Shown here piece by piece: positions 54,139 through 64,000 of a stretch of DNA of 64,000 nucleotides. Numbering within the stretch: the stretch's first letter is position 1; the number at the start of each line of letters is the position of its first letter. The stretch spans positions 248,482-312,481 of the forward strand of contig NZ_MOXD01000004.1 in NCBI RefSeq assembly GCF_001976145.1. The letters are read 5' to 3'. The notes beneath the pieces were generated by a model, which saw only the letters and a program-made list of their open reading frames with translations, was not told the origin of the DNA and did not search any database. The translations under genes and the position numbers were made by a program. The stretch comes from Serratia oryzae. Its GTDB lineage: Bacteria; Pseudomonadota; Gammaproteobacteria; Enterobacterales; Enterobacteriaceae.

Positions 54139-54261
54139 ACCCTATGGATTTCAAGTTGCAACTGGGCGACAAGCTCGTGAGTCCTCAGGAGCTTAGGTTG
54201 CTAAGTGACTGAGGTGAGCGAGCGCAGTCAACAACGTGGCAGCTTGAAAGACGGTGGGTAA
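54139..54261. repeat. Diverged ERIC sequence
   Basis: Contains GTCCTCAGGAGCTTAGGTTG and AAGTGACTGAGGTGAGCGAG, clear relatives of the ERIC core in the orientation opposite to the copy at 51176. It separates yqiB from cpdA. Confidence 0.85.
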
Positions 54262-54290
54262 AGGCAGACTGCAATAACAAAGGACACCAT

Positions 54291-55118
54291 TTGGAAAGCC
54301 TGTTTCAACTGCCTGTGGCGAGTGGGGCCACGGTCAGGATCCTGCAAATAACAGATACCCACCTTTTTGCCGGTAAAAGTGAGACCTTGCTGGGCATCAA
54401 TACCTATTCCAGCTATCACGCCGTGTTGGATGCCATCATCGCCCAACAGCGGGCGAGCGATTTGATCGTCGCGACTGGCGATTTGGCACAGGATCATTCC
54501 CTGGCCGCCTACCGGCACTTTGCTGAAGGTATTACCCGGCTGCCCGCACCTTGTGCCTGGCTGCCGGGCAATCACGATTTCCAACCGGCAATGGTTGATG
54601 CATTAGCCGCCGCCGGGATCGCGCCTTCCAAGCATATTCTGCTAGGAGATCGCTGGCAGGTACTGCTGTTGGACAGCCAGGTTTTCGGCGTGCCGCACGG
54701 CGAACTGAGTGATTACCAGTTGGAGTGGATGGAGCGTTGCCTCATCGCCTTTCCTGAGCGCTATACGCTGCTGTTGCTGCATCACCATCCATTAGCCTCT
54801 GGCTGCACCTGGCTCGATCAGCACAGCCTGCGTAACTCGCACATGTTGGATGCCGTGCTTGCGCACTATCCCAAAGTGAATACCCTGCTGTGCGGGCATA
54901 TTCACCAGGAGCTGGATCTCGACTGGCAGGGGCGCCGCGTGCTGGCTTCTCCTTCTACCTGTGTGCAATTCAAACCGCATTGTACCAATTTTACGATCGA
55001 CGAGGTTTCCCCGGGCTGGCGCTACCTGGATCTGCTGCCCGATGGCCGCGTAGAAACTCAGGTATTCCGGCTGGAGAACGACGATTTCCGCCCCGATATG
55101 GACTCGGACGGCTACTGA
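54291..55118 (+). CDS. cpdA: 3',5'-cyclic-AMP phosphodiesterase
   Basis: Degrades cAMP. 275 residues from a TTG start at 54291 with AAGGA upstream, matching the E. coli TTG start. Metallophosphoesterase motifs: [28 protein letters not shown] and CGHIHQE. Its stop overlaps the yqiA start (TGATG). An ERIC element now lies between it and yqiB. Confidence 0.96.
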   Translation: MESLFQLPVASGATVRILQITDTHLFAGKSETLLGINTYSSYHAVLDAIIAQQRASDLIVATGDLAQDHSLAAYRHFAEGITRLPAPCAWLPGNHDFQPAMVDALAAAGIAPSKHILLGDRWQVLLLDSQVFGVPHGELSDYQLEWMERCLIAFPERYTLLLLHHHPLASGCTWLDQHSLRNSHMLDAVLAHYPKVNTLLCGHIHQELDLDWQGRRVLASPSTCVQFKPHCTNFTIDEVSPGWRYLDLLPDGRVETQVFRLENDDFRPDMDSDGY

Positions 55119-55693
55119 TGCCTTCAACATTGCTCTACCTACACGGTTTTAACAGTTCCCCGCTCTCGGCTAAGGCAACCTCTTTCAAGGCGTGGCTGGC
55201 TGCACATCGCCCAGAAATCGAGATGCTGGTACCACAGTTGCCGCCTTACCCGGAAGAGGCGGCGGACATGCTCGAAAATCTGGTGATGGAACGGGCAGGC
55301 CATACGCTGGGGGTGGTGGGCTCTTCATTGGGGGGCTATTACGCTACTTGGCTGTCACAGTGCTTTGCGCTGCCCGCCGTGGTGGTTAACCCGGCGGTGA
55401 AGCCGTTTGAACTGCTGATCGACTATCTCGGGCAGAACGAGAACCCCTACACCGGCCAGCAATATGTGTTAGAGTCACGCCACGTTTACGATCTGAAAGT
55501 GATGCAGATCGATCCCTTGGAGTCGCCGGATTTAATCTGGTTGCTGCAACAAACGGGCGATGAAATCCTCGATTACGGGCAGGCCGTGGCTTATTACACC
55601 GCCTGTCGGCAAACGGTGGAGTCCGGTGGAAACCACGCCTTCGTCGGTTTCGAACACTACTTCCCCCAGATTGTGGATTTTTTAGGGCTATAA
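55118..55693 (+). CDS. yqiA: Esterase YqiA
   Basis: 191 residues of the UPF0227/alpha-beta hydrolase family. Opening [16 protein letters not shown], nucleophile elbow [11 protein letters not shown], and the late histidine in GGNHAF. E. coli YqiA has esterase activity in vitro. Coupled to cpdA. Confidence 0.95.
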   Translation: MPSTLLYLHGFNSSPLSAKATSFKAWLAAHRPEIEMLVPQLPPYPEEAADMLENLVMERAGHTLGVVGSSLGGYYATWLSQCFALPAVVVNPAVKPFELLIDYLGQNENPYTGQQYVLESRHVYDLKVMQIDPLESPDLIWLLQQTGDEILDYGQAVAYYTACRQTVESGGNHAFVGFEHYFPQIVDFLGL

Positions 55694-55772
55694 CACCGCT
55701 GCAACTTCACGTGCTGCAGGTATACTGAAGAAGCAGGCGGTTTCAGCACCTCCCCTTAACCACGAAAAATAA

Positions 55773-57674
<1,902 letters not shown>

Positions 57675-57680
57675 TGCCCG

Positions 57681-57700
57681 GGGGCCGGCATACCGGCCCC
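57681..57700 (+). terminator. Terminator after parE
   Basis: GGGGCCGG-cata-CCGGCCCC, seven bases past the stop, followed by TGCCTCAATC; a stable hairpin without a T run. Confidence 0.65.
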
Positions 57701-57754
57701 TGCCTCAATCCGTAGAGGCGCGGCAGATTGCGCCCGACATTCAGGGCGGAAAGC

Positions 57755-58651
57755 ATGAAAATTACCCTCGAAGAATTGCTCGCATTCACCTCGGTGGTCG
57801 ATAGCGGCTCCATCACCTCCGCCGCTGAACAACTTGGCCAGACTACTTCCGGCATCAGCCGTGCGCTCAGCCGCCTGGAAAAAAAACTCAACACCACCCT
57901 ATTGCGCCGAACTACGCGCCGCCTGGAATTAACCGAGGAGGGGCAAAGTTTTCTCTCTCATGCGCGGGAGATCATCACTGCGGTGGAGAATGCAGAAGAG
58001 CAGATGGCGCTGTGCCGCCAGATCCCGGCAGGCCGGTTGCGGGTTAACGCTGCTGCGCCCTTTATGGAGCACGTTATCGTGCCGCTGGTGGCCGGTTTTC
58101 GCCAACGCTTTCCGCAGATTGAGCTGGAGCTGAATACCGATAACCAGATTATCGATCTGCTGGAGAAACGTACCGATATTGCCATCCGCATCGGTGCGTT
58201 GCGCGATTCGACCATCCACGCGCGTCTGCTGGGGGCCAGCCGGTTACGCATTCTCGCCAGCCCGGAATATATTGCCCGCTTTGGTGCCCCACAACGTGTG
58301 GAGGAGCTGAATCAGCATTGTCTGCTGGGGTTCACCCAGCCAGAATCTCTGAATCTGTGGCCGCTGCGCACCCCGCAGGCGGAGCATTTTGCCATTACCC
58401 CTACGCTGGCGGCTTCCAGCGGTGAAACGCTGCGGCAACTGGCGCTACGCGGGGTAGGGATTGTGCAGTTAGCAGATTTTATGACGCGTGAAGATCGGCG
58501 CGAAGGGCGCTTGATCGCGCTTTTGGCAGAAGAAACGCTGGACGTGCGCCAGCCAATCAATGCGGTGTATTACCGTAATACGCAACTGGCCACGCGCATC
58601 ACCTGTTTTCTGGACTATGTCAGCGCAAACATTGATGTACAGACGCTGTAG
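57755..58651 (+). CDS. LysR-family transcriptional regulator
   Basis: 298 residues from ATG 57755 with GGAAAG upstream. N-terminal helix-turn-helix (SGSITSAAEQLGQTTSGISR) of the CrgA/PBP2 sub-group, and a periplasmic-binding-like effector domain. It is convergent with mdaB, not divergent, so its usual divergent target is not apparent. Target and inducer are unknown. Confidence 0.88.
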   Translation: MKITLEELLAFTSVVDSGSITSAAEQLGQTTSGISRALSRLEKKLNTTLLRRTTRRLELTEEGQSFLSHAREIITAVENAEEQMALCRQIPAGRLRVNAAAPFMEHVIVPLVAGFRQRFPQIELELNTDNQIIDLLEKRTDIAIRIGALRDSTIHARLLGASRLRILASPEYIARFGAPQRVEELNQHCLLGFTQPESLNLWPLRTPQAEHFAITPTLAASSGETLRQLALRGVGIVQLADFMTREDRREGRLIALLAEETLDVRQPINAVYYRNTQLATRITCFLDYVSANIDVQTL

Positions 58652-58689
58652 ATCTGTGTGAGGGATAAGGGGGCAATATTGAGCATGCT

Positions 58690-58745
58690 GCTCATCTTTA
58701 AGCCTAGCCAGTTCCCTCTCCCAGTGGGAGAGGGTTAGGGGCGAC
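58690..58745. repeat. REP-like repeat between LysR gene and mdaB
   Basis: CCAGTTCCCTCTCCC-agt-GGGAGAGGGTTAGGGG, the same stem type as in the 148-bp element at 43446. Likely part of a genome-wide family and acting as a 3' hairpin for both genes. Confidence 0.7.
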
Positions 58746-58747
58746 GC

Positions 58748-59329
58748 TTAAGCAAACACCTCAGCCAGATGCGTGCGGAAACGCGCGATATCACCCGCAA
58801 TATCCGGCTGCTTAATCACATCATTACAGATAAAGGTCGGCAGAGCTTCCATGCCCAAAAACTGGTTGGCCTTGTGGAAGTGCAGGTAAACGCCGTCAAC
58901 CCCCACGCCGTGGAAGAACTGTTCGGGATCGGTAAAGGCTTGCAGCGGCGCGTTCCAGGTCAGGCTCAGCATATATTTCTTTCCTTGAATCAGGCCGCCG
59001 GAGCCGTATTTTTTAGCCGCATCGCTGCGGGTACGGCCATCGCTGGCATACAGGCTGCCGTGGCCAGCGGTGAATACCTCATCGATGTATTTTTTCAGGA
59101 TCCAGGGCTCACCCATCCACCAGCCTGGCATCTGATAGATCACTGCATCTGCCCACAGGTATTTCTGCACTTCGGCTTCAATGTCGTAGCCATCATCGAC
59201 CACGGTGACCTGCACGTCGTGCTTGGCGTCGCGCAGAAAACTTTCCGCTACGTCGCTCAGAGTTTGATTCAGTTCGCCATTGGAATGGCCGAATTGTTTC
59301 TTGGCGTTAATAATCAGGATATTACTCAT
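58748..59329 (-). CDS. mdaB: NAD(P)H:quinone oxidoreductase MdaB
   Basis: 193 residues from ATG 59329 (MSNILIINAKKQFGHSNGEL). Flavodoxin-like NADPH quinone reductase of the MdaB family (YQMPGWWMGEPWILKKYIDE, TWNAPLQAFTDPEQFF). Protects from quinone stress. A 41-codon in-frame extension upstream is not conserved. Close to parE/parC as in E. coli. Confidence 0.95.
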   Translation of the reverse strand: MSNILIINAKKQFGHSNGELNQTLSDVAESFLRDAKHDVQVTVVDDGYDIEAEVQKYLWADAVIYQMPGWWMGEPWILKKYIDEVFTAGHGSLYASDGRTRSDAAKKYGSGGLIQGKKYMLSLTWNAPLQAFTDPEQFFHGVGVDGVYLHFHKANQFLGMEALPTFICNDVIKQPDIAGDIARFRTHLAEVFA

Positions 59330-59645
59330 CGCTACACTGCCCCTGTCGGAATTAGAAATTGCTGAAACGCAGTGTAATCCTTTACGTGCCAGGAAAAAAT
59401 GCGAGCTAACGCACAACAGTATTGACTGTGAGTCAATAAAGATGCCTGCCAATGGCAGTATTTTGCATAAAATGCGTAATTCACTGTGGTCATAGAGCAG
59501 CGAATGGGTTCTGCCGCATTAATGCGACAAAACCCTGTTATGCAGGTGGTGGTTTTTTCTGCGGGATTAGGCCCGGTACGCTGCTGCTATTTGCGGGTTA
59601 TCTTTACGTTCTGCGCGAAACGGACGCTCGTCATCAGTGCAAGTA

Positions 59646-60035
59646 TCAGGCTAATGCCTTCGCTTTAAGCTGTTGATATTCAGCTTCGCTAATCACGCCA
59701 TCATCCAACAGTTTTTTGGCGTCAGAAATCTGCTCGGCTGGCGATTTACCGGCGACTTCACGAATGTACTCATTGGTAGCAGAGACCGATTTTTGTACCT
59801 GCGCACGATGCCGCTCAGCCATGCCTTTACCGCGAGCGATAAGATAGACTAAAGAAGTTAACAGCGGGATGAACAGCAGGAACACAATCCAGACGGCTTT
59901 ATAAAAACCGCTTAATTCGTGATCGCGGAAAAGATCGGAGACGACCTGGAATAAAATAAACAGATAGGCGATAAGAAAGAAGAACGAAAATGTCGTTGCC
60001 ACTATATCCCAAAGGGTGAGTAGATGATAAGTCAT
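59646..60035 (-). CDS. SHOCT/PLDc_N domain membrane protein
   Basis: 129 residues from ATG 60035, six bases after AAGGA. Two hydrophobic segments (WDIVATTFSFFFLIAYLFIL and KAVWIVFLLFIPLLTSLVYL) of the phospholipase-D nuclease N-terminal type, then a short C-terminal SHOCT segment (AKKLLDDGVISEAEYQQLKA). Inner membrane. Function unknown; the domain pair is common in bacteria. Confidence 0.8.
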   Translation of the reverse strand: MTYHLLTLWDIVATTFSFFFLIAYLFILFQVVSDLFRDHELSGFYKAVWIVFLLFIPLLTSLVYLIARGKGMAERHRAQVQKSVSATNEYIREVAGKSPAEQISDAKKLLDDGVISEAEYQQLKAKALA

Positions 60036-60203
60036 TAGCATTCCTTAATTATTCAACTAAAGGCGGATAAAAAATCTTTATCTATAACAGTGTGTAAGCA
60101 TCACAAGCATAGGTCACAGTTTCATTTCTTTCCATGTTGAGCGGTAAGGCGGAGCCAGGTATTCATGGGTATAAAATCACTTGCTTCTGCATGTGGGGAT
60201 AGA

Positions 60204-60275
60204 ATGGCTAACGTTGATGTATGGTGCCCATTTTGCGAACAGATAGATTTCATAAAGAAACACTGTGATGGCAAT
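60204..60275 (+). pseudogene. IS1-like InsA N-terminal remnant
   Basis: The first ~24 codons (MANVDVWCPFCEQIDFIKKH) match the zinc-finger start of IS1-family InsA proteins with the CPFCEQ pair, then the sequence diverges, so only a fragment survives. It lies in the parC upstream region. I could not find IS1 end repeats. Confidence 0.65.
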
Positions 60276-60487
60276 GGCGTTACCGTTATCGGTCTCGTCA
60301 GCATATTTTCTCACCCGATTACCCCTATCGCTCTGATCTGCCTGAAAAGCAGGCAACGCAACTTTTGCCGATCTTCTTTCATCAACGTGACAGAAACCGA
60401 TGGATGCACCATCTGTGACAGCTACCTACAAGATGAGTTACTATCGCGGGCAGAATCGACCCTTTGTCGTCTGAGGATATCTGAGTA
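60276..60487 (+). other. parC upstream region
   Basis: About 210 bases with an open but unrecognised frame continuing from the IS1 remnant to just before parC. It should contain the parC promoter; the CTGAGGATATCTGAGTA before the start gives a plausible ribosome site. I see no further gene. Confidence 0.5.
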
Positions 60488-62761
60488 ATGAGTGAACTGA
60501 CTCATGACGGTGTTGAGCGTTTAGCGCTGCACACATTCACTGAAAAAGCCTATCTGGACTACTCCATGTACGTCATCATGGATCGGGCGCTACCTTATAT
60601 TGGCGATGGTTTAAAGCCAGTACAGCGCCGCATCATCTATGCGATGTCGGAACTGGGGCTGAACAACAGCGCTAAATTCAAAAAATCGGCCCGTACCGTG
60701 GGCGATGTTCTGGGTAAATACCACCCGCACGGCGACAGTGCCTGCTATGAAGCCATGGTACTGATGGCGCAGCCGTTCTCTTACCGTTACCCGCTGGTCG
60801 ACGGCCAGGGGAACTGGGGGGCACCGGACGATCCGAAATCCTTCGCCGCGATGCGTTATACCGAATCGCGCCTGTCGAAATACGCCGAAGTATTACTGGG
60901 TGAACTGGGCCAGGGCACGGTCAACTGGGTGCCAAACTTCGACGGCACCATGCAGGAGCCGAAGATGTTACCGGCGCGTCTGCCGAACATCCTGCTCAAC
61001 GGCACCACGGGGATTGCGGTCGGCATGGCCACCGACATCCCGCCGCATAACGTGCGTGAAGTGGCCGCAGCGGCCGTGGCACTGATCGACAAGCCGGGAG
61101 CCTCGCTTGAGGATCTGCTGGAGTTTGTGCAGGGGCCAGACTTCCCGACCGAAGCTGAAATCATCACCCCGCGCGACGAAATCCGCAAAATTTACCAGAA
61201 TGGCCGTGGTTCGGTGCGTATGCGCGCCATCTGGAAGAAAGAGGATGGCAGCGCGGTGATCACCGCACTGCCGCACCAGGTTTCTGGTGCCAAGGTGCTT
61301 GAGCAAATCGCCAGCCAGATGCGCGCTAAAAAGCTGCCGATGGTGGAGGATCTGCGTGACGAGTCGGATCACGAGAACCCGACTCGCCTGGTGATCGTAC
61401 CGCGCTCCAACCGTATCGACCTGGATCAGGTGATGAACCACCTGTTCGCCACCACCGATCTGGAACGCAGCTACCGCATCAACATGAACATGATCGGCCT
61501 GGATAACCGCCCGCAGGTTAAAGGTCTGTTGGAGATCCTCACCGAGTGGCTGGTTTTCCGCCGCGACACGGTGCGCCGTCGCCTCAACTACCGCCTGGAA
61601 AAAGTGCTGAAACGCTTGCACATTCTGGAAGGTTTGCTGGTGGCGTTCCTTAATATCGACGAAGTGATCCACATCATCCGCAGCGAAGATGAGCCGAAGC
61701 CGGTATTGATGCAGCGTTTTGGCATCTCTGATACCCAGGCTGAAGCGATTCTTGAGCTGAAACTGCGTCATTTGGCCAAGCTGGAAGAAGTGAAGATCCG
61801 CGGTGAGCAGGATGAATTGGCGAAAGAACGCGATCATCTGCAAGCGCTGCTGGCCTCCGAACGCAAGCTGAATACGCTGATTAAGAAAGAGATTCAGGCC
61901 GATGCGCAGGCCTATGGCGACGATCGCCGTTCACCGCTGACCGAACGCGAAGAGGCCAAGGCGATGAGCGAGCACGATTTTGTGCCTTCTGAGCCGGTGA
62001 CCATTGTGCTGTCTGAAATGGGCTGGGTGCGTAGCGCCAAAGGCCATGATATCGATCCTGCCGGGCTGAGCTACAAAGCCGGTGATAGCTTCCGCGCCGC
62101 AGCGCGCGGCAAGAGTAACCAACCGGTGGTGTTTATCGACTCCACCGGGCGCAGTTACGCGCTCGATCCGCTGGCGCTGCCGTCTGCCCGTGGGCAGGGG
62201 GAACCGCTGACCGGCAAACTGACGCCACCGCCGGGCGCGACGATTGAGCAGGTGCTGATGGCCGCCGATGAGCAGAAGTTGTTGATGGCTTCCGATGCCG
62301 GTTACGGCTTCGTATGTACCTTCAACGATCTGGTGGCGCGCAACCGTGCGGGTAAAGTGATGATCACGCTGCCGGATAACGCCAAGGTGTTGCCGCCAAT
62401 CGAGATCAACGGCGATGATGACATGTTGCTGTCGATTACCGCCGCTGGCCGCATGTTGATGTTCCCGGTGGCCGATCTGCCACAGTTGTCGAAAGGCAAG
62501 GGCAACAAGATTGTCTCAATACCGTCGGCGCAGGCGGCCTCAGGTGAAGACAAGCTGACCTGGCTGTTTGTGCTGCCACCGCAGACTTCGATCACTCTGC
62601 ACGTGGGTAAACGCAAGCTGACGCTGCGGCCGGAAGACCTGCAGAAATTCCGCGCCGAACGTGGCCGTAAAGGCACCCTGTTACCACGTGGCCTGCAGCG
62701 TATTGACCGGGTTGAACTGGATATGCCGGAGCGGGTGTTACCGGGTGAGAGTGAAGAGTAA
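60488..62761 (+). CDS. parC: DNA topoisomerase IV subunit A
   Basis: 757 residues. Catalytic tyrosine in [11 protein letters not shown], the winged-helix domain, coiled-coil gate and a C-terminal five- or six-blade propeller ([42 protein letters not shown]). The quinolone-determining stretch reads [12 protein letters not shown] with Ser84 and Glu88, equivalent to E. coli Ser80 and Glu84, so no common resistance change is present. Three extra residues at the N-terminus relative to E. coli. Confidence 0.98.
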   Translation: MSELTHDGVERLALHTFTEKAYLDYSMYVIMDRALPYIGDGLKPVQRRIIYAMSELGLNNSAKFKKSARTVGDVLGKYHPHGDSACYEAMVLMAQPFSYRYPLVDGQGNWGAPDDPKSFAAMRYTESRLSKYAEVLLGELGQGTVNWVPNFDGTMQEPKMLPARLPNILLNGTTGIAVGMATDIPPHNVREVAAAAVALIDKPGASLEDLLEFVQGPDFPTEAEIITPRDEIRKIYQNGRGSVRMRAIWKKEDGSAVITALPHQVSGAKVLEQIASQMRAKKLPMVEDLRDESDHENPTRLVIVPRSNRIDLDQVMNHLFATTDLERSYRINMNMIGLDNRPQVKGLLEILTEWLVFRRDTVRRRLNYRLEKVLKRLHILEGLLVAFLNIDEVIHIIRSEDEPKPVLMQRFGISDTQAEAILELKLRHLAKLEEVKIRGEQDELAKERDHLQALLASERKLNTLIKKEIQADAQAYGDDRRSPLTEREEAKAMSEHDFVPSEPVTIVLSEMGWVRSAKGHDIDPAGLSYKAGDSFRAAARGKSNQPVVFIDSTGRSYALDPLALPSARGQGEPLTGKLTPPPGATIEQVLMAADEQKLLMASDAGYGFVCTFNDLVARNRAGKVMITLPDNAKVLPPIEINGDDDMLLSITAAGRMLMFPVADLPQLSKGKGNKIVSIPSAQAASGEDKLTWLFVLPPQTSITLHVGKRKLTLRPEDLQKFRAERGRKGTLLPRGLQRIDRVELDMPERVLPGESEE

Positions 62762-62771
62762 GCCGTTTTAT

Positions 62772-62797
62772 CCCCTGCCGCCTTCAAGCGGCAGGGG
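62772..62797 (+). terminator. Hairpin after parC
   Basis: CCCCTGCCGC-cttcaa-GCGGCAGGGG, ten bp perfect stem 10 bases past the stop. Confidence 0.75.
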
Positions 62798-62918
62798 AGA
62801 TACAAACAGGTAGATTTTCGCTACATAAATATATTGTGCCGAACGCTGACGGGCGAGAAAATAGCGAGAGCAGCCGGGACGTAAAGCGCCGTGCCGACAG
62901 TGTACTAATGAGGTAATT

Positions 62919-63653
62919 ATGTTATTGATATTGCGTGCTATTTTTGTCGTAATATATTGTATTTTAGTCTGTATTTTCGGTTCGATTTACTGTTTGTTCA
63001 GCCCGCGTAATCCCCGTCATGTGGCGACTTTTGGCCACCTTTTTGGCCGCCTTTCGACGGTGTTTGGTTTGCAGGTCGAAGTACGTAAACCTGCTGGTGC
63101 GTCTGCTAATGGCACCTGCATTTACATTGCCAACCACCAGAATAACTACGACATGGTGACGGTTTCCAATATCGTGCAGCCGCGCACCGTGACGGTCGGC
63201 AAGAAAAGCCTGGCGTGGATCCCGTTTTTCGGCCAGCTCTATTGGCTGACCGGTAATCTGCTGATCGACCGGGATAACCGTGCCAAAGCCCATGGCACTA
63301 TCGCTCAGGTCGTTGAAGCCATTAAGCAACGGGATATTTCTATCTGGATGTTTCCGGAAGGAACCCGTAGCCGTGGGCGCGGGCTGTTGCCTTTCAAAAC
63401 CGGCGCGTTCCACGCAGCGATTGCGGCCGGGGTGCAGATTGTGCCGATTTGCGTTTCCACCACCAGTGGTAAAATCAATCTTAACCGCTGGAATAATGGG
63501 CATGTGATCGTGGAGATGCTGGAGCCGATCGATACCCGTGCCTATAACAAAGAGCAGGTTCGTGAGCTGGCTGCCCGTTGTCACGAACTGATGAAGGCGA
63601 AAATTGAGCTGCTGGATGAGGAAGTCGCCCAGCTTGACGCCGCAAAAAAATAA
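62919..63653 (+). CDS. plsC: 1-acyl-sn-glycerol-3-phosphate acyltransferase
   Basis: Second acylation in phospholipid synthesis. 244 residues. N-terminal membrane segment (LLILRAIFVVIYCILVCIFG), catalytic HX4D as NHQNNYD, and the substrate motif FPEGTRSRGRG. parC-plsC-ftsP is the usual order. Confidence 0.97.
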   Translation: MLLILRAIFVVIYCILVCIFGSIYCLFSPRNPRHVATFGHLFGRLSTVFGLQVEVRKPAGASANGTCIYIANHQNNYDMVTVSNIVQPRTVTVGKKSLAWIPFFGQLYWLTGNLLIDRDNRAKAHGTIAQVVEAIKQRDISIWMFPEGTRSRGRGLLPFKTGAFHAAIAAGVQIVPICVSTTSGKINLNRWNNGHVIVEMLEPIDTRAYNKEQVRELAARCHELMKAKIELLDEEVAQLDAAKK

Positions 63654-63679
63654 AATTAACTCATAGCTGATGCCAATAG

Positions 63680-63730
63680 GTTAAGGCTAGCCAGCCCCCT
63701 ATCCCCTATAGCGAAAGGGGGCGGTATATT
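63680..63730. repeat. REP-like repeat between plsC and ftsP
   Basis: GGCTAGCCAGCCCCCTATCC and the opposing GAAAGGGGGCGG form an imperfect stem related to the REP-like units at 43490 and 58690. Confidence 0.55.
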
Positions 63731-63801
63731 ACGCGTTGCTTTTACGCCCTGTTCAGTCAGGGCTTTTCATACAGCTTTAGTTTGGTTTTCATGGAGAAAA
63801 T

Positions 63802-64000
63802 ATGTCACTCAGTCGACGTCAGTTTATTCAGGCATCGGGCTTGGCGCTGTGCGCTGGCGCTGTGCCACTGAGGGCTGAGGCAAGCGCAACGCAGACCCTG
63901 TTACCTGTCCCCCCCCTGTTGGAGTCCCGCCGTGGGCAGCCGCTGTTTTTGACGCTGCAGCGTGCCCACTGGGCCTTTATGGAGAACCGCAAGGCATCGG
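63802..64000 (+). CDS. ftsP: Cell-division protein FtsP (SufI), 5' part
   Basis: Starts at ATG 63802 with ATGGAG upstream; the window ends 66 codons in. The twin-arginine signal SLSRRQFIQASGLALCAG is followed by the multicopper-oxidase-like start. FtsP is a Tat-exported periplasmic protein that stabilises the divisome under stress. Confidence 0.93.
   Translation, partial: MSLSRRQFIQASGLALCAGAVPLRAEASATQTLLPVPPLLESRRGQPLFLTLQRAHWAFMENRKAS

Noticed and set aside
60968..61843. 291-codon minus-strand frame inside parC
   Set aside because: Antisense shadow of parC without start signals or family features.

Overview
The window is chromosomal DNA of an enterobacterium, most likely Serratia or a close relative in the Yersiniaceae. 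The basis is core synteny (rpsU-dnaG-rpoD; tsaD/plsY/folB/uppP; cca-ygiM-ygiF-glnE-hldE; ubiK-ribB-zupT; tolC/nudF-yqiB-cpdA-yqiA-parE...parC-plsC-ftsP), protein sequences close to but distinct from E. coli, and ERIC repeats. The genus is inferred from recall of protein families, not from a search.

Layout. (1) 1-3.7 kb, minus strand: a chaperone-usher fimbrial operon with three tandem major pilin genes, two of them almost identical, then a PapD-type chaperone, a minor pilin and the first codons of a further gene. (2) 3.7-5.17 kb: AT-rich intergenic DNA with an IS3-family transposase remnant. (3) 5,171-20,702: a ~15.5 kb integrated element in the 3' half of tRNA-Ile2 (CAT), bounded by a 46-bp direct repeat. 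It carries a tyrosine integrase, an AlpA-type regulator, a ribbon-helix-helix gene divergent from an Icd-like cell-division inhibitor gene, small replication-region genes, a primase/helicase followed by an iteron array, and then a packaging block: HK97-type capsid, prohead protease, portal, head-tail connector, HNH nuclease, TerS and TerL. There are no tail, lysis or late phage genes. This is the gene content of a capsid-forming phage-inducible chromosomal island (cf-PICI), a satellite that makes its own DNA-filled heads and takes tails from a helper phage. It also carries three genes of unknown function, one with a zinc-finger/SHIIP motif that is a candidate accessory (possibly anti-phage) gene.

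(4) 20.8-28.9 kb: mug (frameshifted in a G run), rpoD, dnaG, rpsU, tsaD, plsY, folB and uppP: macromolecular synthesis, tRNA modification, lipid and wall-carrier functions. (5) 29-32.8 kb: the L-lactate operon lldPRD with two matching LldR operators. (6) 32.8-47.2 kb: cca, ygiM, ygiF, glnE, hldE, yjeH, ubiK, an FMN riboswitch with ribB, zupT, ygiD, ygiC and ygiB. (7) 47.5-51.1 kb: a dhaKLM dihydroxyacetone kinase operon plus a GyrI-like gene, placed between ygiBC and tolC. (8) 51.3-57.7 kb: tolC and the divergent nudF-yqiB-cpdA-yqiA-parE cluster. (9) 57.7-64 kb: a LysR regulator, mdaB, a SHOCT-domain protein, an IS1 remnant, parC, plsC and the start of ftsP.

Repeats include two ERIC copies, several REP-like stems of the ccctctccc/gggagaggg type, and a 148-bp palindromic element between ribB and zupT. 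Everything outside the element, the fimbrial locus and the dha block looks like ordinary core genome. I saw no CRISPR array and no rRNA.
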